Below are positions 1-6,410 of a stretch of DNA of 16,779 nucleotides, piece after piece. Source of the DNA: an uncultured Arcobacter sp. GTDB lineage: Bacteria > Campylobacterota > Campylobacteria > Campylobacterales > Arcobacteraceae. Every line of letters starts with the position of its first letter. The stretch's first letter is position 1. The translations under genes and the position numbers were made by a program. Location of the stretch: the NCBI GenBank assembly GCA_913062735.1, contig CAJXWI010000007.1, forward strand, positions 1 through 16,779, given 5' to 3'. The notes under the pieces were generated by a model. The model was not told the origin of the DNA. It worked only from the letters and a program-made list of their open reading frames with translations, and did no database searches.

Positions 1-1311
1 TAAACCATAATTACCATCACCAATAGATTTTTTCAAATCATCAATTGAGAGGTATTCAAGTGTATCAGCCCCAATATAATCACGTACTTCATCTTTACTC
101 ATAGAAGAAGAAATTAACTCTTCTTTATTAGGTGTATCAATTCCATAAAAACAAGGGAATTTTATTTCAGGACTAGCAACTCTAAAGTGTACTTCTTTTG
201 CCCCTGCATCTTTTAACATTCTAACAATTCGTTTTGAAGTAGTTCCCCTCACAATTGAATCATCAATAACAAGTAAAGATTTTCCTTCAATTAATGAACG
301 CATTGGAGAGAGTTTCATTTTTACTTTTAACGCTCTCATTTCTTGTGTTGGTTCTATAAATGTACGTCCAACATAGTGATTTCTAATAATTCCATATTTA
401 AAAGGAATGCCACTTTCATCTGCATAACCAAGTGCTGCTGGAACTCCAGAATCAGGAACAGGAACAACCATATCAACTTTAATTTGATCGTTTTTATCGT
501 TTAACGCTAGCGTTTTACCCATTTTTTCTCTTGTAGAATAAACAGTTTTTCCATCAATTACAGAATCAGGTCGTGCAAAATATACATATTCAAAAGCACA
601 AGGTCTAAATTCAGGTTCAAATATTTGAAGTGATTCAGGTTCTTCATTTCCATTGGTAAAAATAAGCATTTCACCAGGTCGTACATCTCTAATAAATTCA
701 GCATCAACCAGTTCAAAAGCACATGTTTCAGAAGCTACAATGTAACCACCAGTTTTAATTTTACCTAAAGATAAGGGTCTAATTCCATATCTGTCTCTGA
801 TTACAAATTGTTTAGAACGTGATTGAATAATAAAACAAAATGCTCCAATAGTTTTATTAAGAGCCTCTTTAATTCTATCTCTTAACCTACTTTGAGAAGA
901 TCTAGCAATTAAGTGAACCAGATTTTCTGAATCAAGCCCTGATTGAAAAATAGCTCCATCATCAATTAGCTCTTGTCGTACTTCTTCTTTATTAATCAAA
1001 TTTCCATTATGAACAATAGATATTTCACCTAATTTATATCTTGCAAAAATAGGTTGTGTATCATCTAGGGTATCTCCACCTGCTGTAGAATACCTGTTAT
1101 GTCCAATTGCCATTGAACCTTCTAATAAAGCCAAGGTATCTTCTTTGAAAACTTCAGAGACTAAACCTCTTTTTTTATAGGTTTTGATTTTATTATTGTT
1201 TGAAGAAGAAATACCACTTGCCTCTTGACCTCTGTGTTGCATAGAAAATAAAGCTAAAGAAGCCATTCTCGCTGCATTTTCATTCCCGTAAATCCCAACT
1301 ATTGCGCACAT
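1..1311 (-). CDS. purF: Amidophosphoribosyltransferase (PurF), 3' end cut off by window edge
   Basis: First committed step of purine synthesis: transfers ammonia from glutamine to PRPP to give phosphoribosylamine, in the cytoplasm. 437 codons are visible and the frame is still open at base 1; family length suggests only about ten residues are missing. The protein begins MCAIVGIYGN, so Cys2 becomes the N-terminal glutaminase nucleophile after Met removal, with no propeptide. The Ntn glutaminase shows HNRYSTAG (71-78), HNGNL (101-105) and DSE (127-129). The phosphoribosyltransferase half carries the PRPP loop VIDDSIVRGTT (348-358). Cys238 and Cys387 sit where Bacillus-type enzymes have FeS ligands; the last two expected cysteines would lie just beyond the edge, so an FeS cluster is plausible but not shown. 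The start is the ATG at 1311 with AAAGGG just upstream. It lies 136 nt downstream of dapB and probably has its own promoter. Identity is very secure. Confidence 0.97.
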   Translation of the reverse strand, partial: MCAIVGIYGNENAARMASLALFSMQHRGQEASGISSSNNNKIKTYKKRGLVSEVFKEDTLALLEGSMAIGHNRYSTAGGDTLDDTQPIFARYKLGEISIVHNGNLINKEEVRQELIDDGAIFQSGLDSENLVHLIARSSQSRLRDRIKEALNKTIGAFCFIIQSRSKQFVIRDRYGIRPLSLGKIKTGGYIVASETCAFELVDAEFIRDVRPGEMLIFTNGNEEPESLQIFEPEFRPCAFEYVYFARPDSVIDGKTVYSTREKMGKTLALNDKNDQIKVDMVVPVPDSGVPAALGYADESGIPFKYGIIRNHYVGRTFIEPTQEMRALKVKMKLSPMRSLIEGKSLLVIDDSIVRGTTSKRIVRMLKDAGAKEVHFRVASPEIKFPCFYGIDTPNKEELISSSMSKDEVRDYIGADTLEYLSIDDLKKSIGDGNYGL

Positions 1312-1326
1312 TTATTTACCCTTTAA

Positions 1327-1399
1327 AATGAAAACAAAAAGTGAACTGGATGCACATTTATAAAATAATTTATAAATTAAATATCTTTTTATTTTCATT
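1327..1399 (-). repeat. 15-bp inverted repeat in purF leader
   Basis: Arms at 1327-1341 and 1385-1399 are complementary over 15 positions, the single non-Watson-Crick position being a possible G-U pair in RNA. They enclose a 43-nt loop. In the purF transcript the second arm ends about 15 nt before the start codon, next to the Shine-Dalgarno AAAGGG, so a helix would bring the leader fold against the ribosome binding site. The loop contains further AT-rich self-complementary sequence around 1356-1378. It does not look like an intrinsic terminator (no GC stem), and I do not recognise it as a known riboswitch class. Confidence 0.55.
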
Positions 1400-1425
1400 G
1401 CTATTTATTTAAGTGTTTAAAACGA

Positions 1426-1431
1426 ATTATA
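1426..1431 (-). promoter_or_regulatory. Probable -10 element of purF promoter
   Basis: The minus strand reads TATAAT here, preceded by the T-rich stretch TTATTTTAGA, which matches the usual Campylobacterota sigma-70 promoter (strong -10, T-rich upstream region, weak -35). The predicted start near 1419 gives a leader of about 108 nt before the purF ATG. It lies directly after the dapB stop, so purF can be transcribed separately from trxB-dapB, though read-through is also possible. Confidence 0.5.
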
Positions 1432-1447
1432 TCTAAAATAACTGAAT

Positions 1448-2221
1448 TTATAGTCCAAGACAATCATTAATAGAATATAAACCTTTTTCTTTGTTTACTA
1501 ACCATTTAGCAGCTTTAATAGCGCCCTTTGAAAAAGTATTTCTAGTAGTTGCTGTATGGTGCAATTCAATAAATTCACCATCATTATAAAGCCCAACAGT
1601 ATGCCGTCCAACTATATCGCCACCTCTTAAACTCATTACGCCAATTTCATCTTTACTTCTTTCACCTATATCTCCATCACGTCCTGATACTCTAACTTTA
1701 TCTAAGTCTAAGTCTCTAGCGCTTGCTGCTGAATTTGCTAAGGTTAAAGCAGTTCCTGATGGTGAATCTACTTTATATCTGTGATGTTGTTCAACCACTT
1801 CAATATCAAAATCACTTAAAGTTTTAGAAGCAAGTGCCACTAATTTATTTAATACAGCCACTCCTAAACTCATATTAGATGCATATAAAACAGGAACTTT
1901 TTTACTGGCTTCTAATAATAAATTTTGTTGGTGTTTAGAAAAACCAGTTGTTGCAATAACCAAAGGAGTTTTTACACCATTTTCTACAATTTGTGTTAAT
2001 AATTCTTCAGTAGCATCTGGTTTTGAAAAATCAATAATAATATCAGAACTTTCACATAAGGTTTTCATATCATTAGTTACAACCGTACCTTCTGGCACTG
2101 TTTTATTTAGTTTATTTTGTACAAAACAAGCAGCAACTTGTGCTTCTGTGTCGTTTTTCAAATCATCAATTAACAAGGCTCCAACACGCCCATTACTTCC
2201 TAAAATTCCTATTTTAATCAT
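1448..2221 (-). CDS. dapB: 4-hydroxy-tetrahydrodipicolinate reductase (DapB)
   Basis: Reduces the dapA product with NAD(P)H in the diaminopimelate/lysine pathway, supplying peptidoglycan and lysine. The 257 residues match family length (about 240-270). The N-terminal Rossmann domain has GSNGRVG (8-14), DFSKPD (64-69) and ATTGF (90-94). The catalytic stretch EQHHRYKVDSPSGTA (144-158) supplies His146, the catalytic Lys150 and the SPSGTA substrate loop, and GRDGDIGER (180-188) is also typical. The ATG start at 2221 lies 3 nt after the trxB stop, so the two genes are cotranscribed and probably translationally coupled. The adjoining purF downstream agrees with the dapB-purF order I recall from Campylobacter. 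Nothing is unusual about the protein. Confidence 0.96.
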   Translation of the reverse strand: MIKIGILGSNGRVGALLIDDLKNDTEAQVAACFVQNKLNKTVPEGTVVTNDMKTLCESSDIIIDFSKPDATEELLTQIVENGVKTPLVIATTGFSKHQQNLLLEASKKVPVLYASNMSLGVAVLNKLVALASKTLSDFDIEVVEQHHRYKVDSPSGTALTLANSAASARDLDLDKVRVSGRDGDIGERSKDEIGVMSLRGGDIVGRHTVGLYNDGEFIELHHTATTRNTFSKGAIKAAKWLVNKEKGLYSINDCLGL

Positions 2222-2224
2222 GTA

Positions 2225-3154
2225 TTATCCTAAATATTCAATAATATTAATAGCTGCTGTTGAACCATCTCCAGCTGCACATACAACTTGTTTAGCTGCT
2301 TCAATTCGAACATCTCCAGCTGCATATAAACCAGGAACATTTGTTCTCATTCCTAAATCTACAATAATTTCACCCGCTTTGTTTGTAGCACATAAAAAAG
2401 ATCCATCATCTTGTTTTAATGAAGTATTTAATACATCACGCCCAACAAAAACAAAAACACCAGGTGTTGGGAGATCTGTAATCTCACCTGTGATTTTAGA
2501 TTTAACTTTTAAGCCTACAACACCCATCGCATCTCCATAAACTTCTTCTATATCATGATTCGTAACTTCAATAATATTTTCTTGTGCTTTCATATGTGCA
2601 ATAGTACTTGGAGCTGCTCTGTATGTATCTCTTCTATGTACTAAGTATACTTTTGCACACATTTTTGATAAATAAACAGCCTCTTCAATAGCAGTATCTC
2701 CTCCACCAATCACAGAAACTTCTTTTCCTTTATAGAAAAAACCATCACACGTAGCACAAGTAGATACACCTTTTCCAAATAAAGCATCTTCACCTTTAAA
2801 TCCAGCACGTCTTGGAACAGAACCCGTTGCTAATAAAACAGCTCTTGCTTCTTGTGTTTTTTTATCTGCTGTAGTAATAGTAAAGATATCACCTTCTTTA
2901 GTCACTTTTGTAACTTCATTCATCTCATGTTTTAAACCAAATTGTTTACATTGAGCTGGCCATTCTTCCATCAGTGCCATTCCTGTAACAACTTCTTTTT
3001 GTCCAGGATAATTTTCGATTTCTGATGAAGTGGTAATCTGTCCACCAGGAAGTCCAAGTTCAAACATAGTTACATTGTCTAATCCACCTCTGGTTGCGTA
3101 AAGTCCTGCAGTAAGGCCAGCAGGTCCTCCTCCGATAATTGCTAAATCTAACAT
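2225..3154 (-). CDS. trxB: Thioredoxin-disulfide reductase (TrxB)
   Basis: NADPH-dependent flavoenzyme that keeps cytoplasmic thioredoxin reduced, supporting ribonucleotide reductase, peroxiredoxins and protein repair. The 309 residues are full length for the low-molecular-weight class. FAD binding is shown by GGGPAG (8-13) and the C-terminal GLYAAGD (275-281). The redox pair is CATC (Cys133, Cys136). The NADPH domain has GGGDTAIEEA (150-159) and HRRDTYR (173-179), the latter giving phosphate specificity. The ATG start at 3154 has AAGGAA about 6 nt upstream. There is no trxA beside it; dapB follows 3 nt downstream. The 255-nt upstream gap holds palindromes that suggest regulated expression (see separate entries). 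Confidence 0.96.
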   Translation of the reverse strand: MLDLAIIGGGPAGLTAGLYATRGGLDNVTMFELGLPGGQITTSSEIENYPGQKEVVTGMALMEEWPAQCKQFGLKHEMNEVTKVTKEGDIFTITTADKKTQEARAVLLATGSVPRRAGFKGEDALFGKGVSTCATCDGFFYKGKEVSVIGGGDTAIEEAVYLSKMCAKVYLVHRRDTYRAAPSTIAHMKAQENIIEVTNHDIEEVYGDAMGVVGLKVKSKITGEITDLPTPGVFVFVGRDVLNTSLKQDDGSFLCATNKAGEIIVDLGMRTNVPGLYAAGDVRIEAAKQVVCAAGDGSTAAINIIEYLG

Positions 3155-3175
3155 ATAAATTCCTTTTCTTGGTTT

Positions 3176-3236
3176 ATTCTAAATGAAAATATACTTTAAA
3201 CATTTCATATTTTGCGAGTATATTCACATTTAGAAT
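3176..3236. repeat. Long inverted repeat upstream of trxB
   Basis: Arms at 3176-3195 and 3217-3236 are 20 nt each and match at 18 of 20 positions as reverse complements, separated by 21 nt. The inner arm ends about 21 nt before the trxB start codon. In the trxB transcript this would be a long AT-rich stem-loop in the 5' leader; in DNA it could be a dyad operator. No GC-rich stem or U-tract is present, so it is not a canonical terminator for the regulator gene upstream. Confidence 0.6.
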
Positions 3237-3298
3237 AGGCGTAATACTACTTAAATTTTATTAAGCCTTTGTTTAATTTCTCTAAAGAAAAAGTCATT

Positions 3299-3331
3299 AA
3301 GGATAATTTTTATCCTTTGATAATATTTATC
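3299..3331. promoter_or_regulatory. Tandem GATAA-N3-TTATC palindromes, Fur/PerR-like operator candidates
   Basis: Positions 3299-3317 form a 19-bp palindrome (8-bp arms, 3-nt centre) containing GATAA-TTT-TTATC. Positions 3319-3331 contain a second copy, GATAA-TAT-TTATC. Their centres are 17 bp apart. Each resembles the 7-1-7 Fur-family consensus TGATAATNATTATCA. They sit about 150 bp upstream of trxB and just past the end of the response-regulator gene. Iron or peroxide control of trxB through PerR/Fur fits its role, but this is inference. The first palindrome could alternatively be a weak transcription end for the two-component operon. Confidence 0.4.
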
Positions 3332-3409
3332 GTATTAAACATGAATATTCCTGATACTTTGCTTTAATTTAAAAATAAGAAAATAAACTTATATTTACTT
3401 AAGAAATTA

Positions 3410-4069
3410 TTATACAATTTCTACGCTTTTATTTAAAGAATATCCATAACCTTTCACAATCGTGATACTTTCATAAGGAATCTTTTTTCTAAGTCTTTTA
3501 ATAAGAGCTCTTATATTTGTCAGATTAGTACTTTCACCTTCCCAAACATACTCTTCAATTTCATTGTACGTAGCAATATGATGTAAGTTACTTGCAAATA
3601 ATTCAAGAAAAAGTATTTCTTTTTTGGTTAGTTCTACTTCTTCTTCTTCTTTATAAAATAAAACTTTTTTTGAATAATCGTATTTATATTCTTTATCTAA
3701 AACTAGCATGCTTTTTGTATTAAGGCATAATTTATTTACTTTTTGAATAAGTTCAAAAATAAAAAAAGGCTTTTTAATATAATCATCACAGCCATATTCA
3801 TACGATTTTTGTATATGCTCTAAATCATGATTTGAAGAAATAATCATACAAGGAATTTGTTTATGGTTAATTCTAATATATTCTAAAACAGAAATACCAT
3901 CCATTCCAGGTACATTTATATCCAAAATAAAACAAGAGTAACCATTTCCAATGGCACCTAAAGCATCTTCTCCATTGTAAAAATTATCTACTTCATACGC
4001 TTCTTTTTTCAAAGCTTGTTTAATTAACTTTGCTAGACGTACATTATCTTCTAATACTAGTATTTTCAA
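3410..4069 (-). CDS. OmpR-family response regulator
   Basis: DNA-binding regulator partnered with the kinase directly upstream. From the TTG start, the receiver domain (about 1-115) has acidic residues Glu7/Asp8, phospho-acceptor Asp50 (in ILDINVPGMDG), Ser78/79 at the switch position and Lys100 in the KKP motif. The C-terminal winged helix (about 125-219) ends with RALIKRLRKKIP and the IVKGYGYSL wing typical of OmpR/PhoB proteins. I chose TTG at 4069: it overlaps the kinase stop (TTGA), has AGGA 8 nt upstream, and starts the protein at MKILVLEDN as receivers normally do. An in-frame ATG at 4099 would add ten residues but lies inside the kinase gene behind a poor ribosome site. Target genes are unknown; autoregulation is possible. 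Confidence 0.9.
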   Translation of the reverse strand: MKILVLEDNVRLAKLIKQALKKEAYEVDNFYNGEDALGAIGNGYSCFILDINVPGMDGISVLEYIRINHKQIPCMIISSNHDLEHIQKSYEYGCDDYIKKPFFIFELIQKVNKLCLNTKSMLVLDKEYKYDYSKKVLFYKEEEEVELTKKEILFLELFASNLHHIATYNEIEEYVWEGESTNLTNIRALIKRLRKKIPYESITIVKGYGYSLNKSVEIV

Positions 4070-6225
4070 ATTTCTTGTCCTATTTTTATAGTAAAGCATG
4101 CACCATCGTTGATATTCTCAACTTTTATGGAACCTGCCATTTTATCTTCTATAATTACTTTTGCCATATATAAACCCAAACCATGTCCAGTAACTTTTGT
4201 AGAGAAATAAGGCTCAAATATTTTTTCAATATCTTTATCTTTTATTCCTCCTGCGTTATCTTGTACTTTTATTACAACAAACTTTTTTTCATTGTATATA
4301 TTTATAAAGATATTTCTTGCTTTAAAATCATTTTTAAGCAAAACATCTCTGGCATTATTAATTATATTTAGAAAACTCTGCATAAATTCATTTTTAAAAC
4401 CAAGAACCTCATCATTGGTATTTTCTTCTACACTAATAGTAATATTAATATAATTAAAAACTATATTGTGGTTCATAATTTCAAGCATTGATTCTATTGC
4501 TTCTTTAATAGAAAAAATATGTTTTGAATGAGAAGGTTTAATAAACTCTTGAAATTCATTCATAGTATCATTCATATATTTTACTTGTTTAAAGATTTCA
4601 CCCACATAAGATTCTCTTTCATTTGTATCATTCTTATTACTACTTGGAGATGAATAAAAAAGCTCTTGTGCAATAGTGGTTATTTCTACTAAAGGTGCTT
4701 TCCACTGATGCGCAATAGATGAAAATATTTCGCCCAATTCTGCAAGCTTTGATTGTTGCAAAATAAATTGTTGATTTCTTTTTCTCTCAATTGCAATAGC
4801 TCTCTCAGCTGTAATATCAGTGAAGATACTAACCACGCCTTCTGAACCTGTTTTTTTATCAAAGTATTTTTTTTGTTTAATGAGGTAAATTCTATCATTC
4901 AAATCTTTATCACTATATCTAAAGATAAAGTCTTTCCCTCGTTGTTTTTTATTTTCTTCTAAAAAATCCATTACTATATTTACTTTTTTATTCTTTTTAA
5001 AATCTTTTAGTTTTTTATGTTGTAGTTTTTTTAACTTTATGTCAATTAAAGTACAAAACTTTATATTTGCATCTATAATTCTTTCATTCTCATCTTGCCA
5101 AAAAATGGGACTCTCAATTGCATTTAACATTACATTATCAAAATGTAATCTGGCTTTTAGTTTCTTTTCTAATTCAAAACGTCTGTAAATATTTAAAACC
5201 AAAGCAAAAATTAAAATCATTAACAAAGGAGATAAAATAAATACATAATTAATCAAAGCTCTGTATTTATCAAAAAAATCTTCATTTTTATTAATTAATT
5301 CATAGTCTTTAAGTCCAAGTATAGGAAACAAATCAAAGCGTAAGAGTTCTTGATAATTAAATACAGTTTTACTGTCCCTAGAAAACTTAACATCACTCAC
5401 GTCATTTTTAATTATGTCTAAAGCAAATCTTCCTGCATTTTTTCCAAGAAGTTCAAACGACAATAATTTTCCACCCAAAGCACCCTTGCTTATAAAAATT
5501 GAACTATTAATAAAAACAGGGAGAAAAGAGTTTTGAAGAAGATCCGATATTTCATCATTCTTAGGAATTTTCCCTTCTTTATTCTTTGTGAGTTTAATAA
5601 ACAGTATGGCTGCATTTTTTTCTTTTTTAAAAAGAATCTTTTTTAAGTCTTTTTTATTACTTATTTGTAAATATTCTATATTTTCAATTTCATTTTTAAT
5701 AAAGACTGCTTTATCTTGTTTCTCTACTTTACTGTCTATTATATATAGGGTTTTAAGCCTTGGAATTAAAGACTTTATGATTTGAACATTTTCTTCTATG
5801 TATTTTTTTACTAAATATACTGAGACAGTATTATCAAGCTTACGCTTTATCAGTTCTTCTTTGTCGTACGTTGTTAATCCCAAAGCTAATATCTTCTCAT
5901 TGCTAAAAAAGTTTCGGTAGTTCTTTATTATAAACGTATATGCAAAATGATCAAGTGTAATAACTAAATCATAGTGTTTATTTTTCATCTGCACAGCATA
6001 CAGCTCTTTTAACTTATCAAAATACTCTAAAGAAGAAATACGCTTGGAGTCCATATATAAAACACTTACATCCGTATTTTTATCTTTCGTGAGAACATTT
6101 TCAATTGCTTCTATGCTTACATCACTTTTAGTGTAACCCTTATGATAAGAATTTACTATTAAAATAGAGGTATTAGCACATACGCATGTAATAAAAAAAG
6201 ATATAAGAAGTAAAAACTTAAACAT
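4066..6225 (-). CDS. Sensor histidine kinase with periplasmic ABC-substrate-binding-like domain and PAS
   Basis: Membrane sensor for the adjoining response regulator; 719 residues. A signal peptide (about 1-17) leads into a periplasmic domain (about 18-300) with the SILIVNSYHKGY start and repeated Rossmann-like strands of the ABC_sub_bind family, so a small ligand is probably sensed directly. One membrane helix follows (about 324-347). A PAS domain spans roughly 360-475. The HisKA helix has phospho-acceptor His506 in SIAHQWKAPL. The ATPase domain has N box NIINNA (620-625), G1 DNAGG (656-660), FEPYFSTK (670-677) and G2 GHGLGL (680-685). All catalytic motifs are intact. The variant HQWKAPL replaces the HQWRQPL that I know as usual in this phylum's kinases. 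The ATG at 6225 has AAAGGAT 8 nt upstream. The ligand cannot be read from sequence. Confidence 0.93.
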   Translation of the reverse strand: MFKFLLLISFFITCVCANTSILIVNSYHKGYTKSDVSIEAIENVLTKDKNTDVSVLYMDSKRISSLEYFDKLKELYAVQMKNKHYDLVITLDHFAYTFIIKNYRNFFSNEKILALGLTTYDKEELIKRKLDNTVSVYLVKKYIEENVQIIKSLIPRLKTLYIIDSKVEKQDKAVFIKNEIENIEYLQISNKKDLKKILFKKEKNAAILFIKLTKNKEGKIPKNDEISDLLQNSFLPVFINSSIFISKGALGGKLLSFELLGKNAGRFALDIIKNDVSDVKFSRDSKTVFNYQELLRFDLFPILGLKDYELINKNEDFFDKYRALINYVFILSPLLMILIFALVLNIYRRFELEKKLKARLHFDNVMLNAIESPIFWQDENERIIDANIKFCTLIDIKLKKLQHKKLKDFKKNKKVNIVMDFLEENKKQRGKDFIFRYSDKDLNDRIYLIKQKKYFDKKTGSEGVVSIFTDITAERAIAIERKRNQQFILQQSKLAELGEIFSSIAHQWKAPLVEITTIAQELFYSSPSSNKNDTNERESYVGEIFKQVKYMNDTMNEFQEFIKPSHSKHIFSIKEAIESMLEIMNHNIVFNYINITISVEENTNDEVLGFKNEFMQSFLNIINNARDVLLKNDFKARNIFINIYNEKKFVVIKVQDNAGGIKDKDIEKIFEPYFSTKVTGHGLGLYMAKVIIEDKMAGSIKVENINDGACFTIKIGQEI

Positions 6226-6255
6226 ATATAATTATCCTTTGTAGTATAAAACTTA

Positions 6256-6261
6256 AGTATA
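6256..6261 (-). promoter_or_regulatory. Candidate -10 of the two-component operon, with an upstream inverted repeat
   Basis: The minus strand reads TATACT here, predicting a start near 6249 and a leader of about 24 nt before the kinase ATG. Immediately upstream, 6271-6290 is a dyad with 6-bp arms (TCTATA and TATAGA) and an 8-nt centre, which could be a binding site for the partner regulator. A second TATACT at 6243-6248 is too close to the ribosome site to be the better choice. No -35 is recognisable. Confidence 0.35.
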
Positions 6262-6354
6262 TAGTATTTATCTATAAGTTTTTCTATAGACCTTAGAAAA
6301 AGCCTTGAAGAATAATATTATTTCTACTTTTTGCACTAATTATAGTTAAATGCT

Positions 6355-6368
6355 TATTTAGGTAAAAT
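6355..6368 (+). promoter_or_regulatory. Candidate promoter of alaS operon
   Basis: The plus strand has the T-rich stretch TATTTAGG followed by TAAAAT (6363-6368), in the style of Campylobacterota -10 regions, about 43 nt before the alaS ATG. A TTGCAC at 6331-6336 resembles a -35 but is too far away (26 nt). The alternative TATAGT at 6341-6346 cannot be excluded. The promoter must fall in this 185-nt gap because the neighbouring operon diverges. Confidence 0.35.
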
Positions 6369-6410
6369 ATCCAACTTAAAAAAAGACTAGATAAGAGATG
6401 GGATAAAAGA

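Noticed and set aside
2148..2540. Open frame of 130 codons on the plus strand over dapB/trxB
   Set aside because: It is antisense to two genes with clear conserved motifs, has low-complexity Ser/Pro/Thr composition and no family resemblance.
3299..3317. Palindrome as a terminator of the two-component operon
   Set aside because: The stem is AT-rich with a 3-nt loop and no immediate T-run on the minus strand; the tandem second palindrome makes an operator the better reading.
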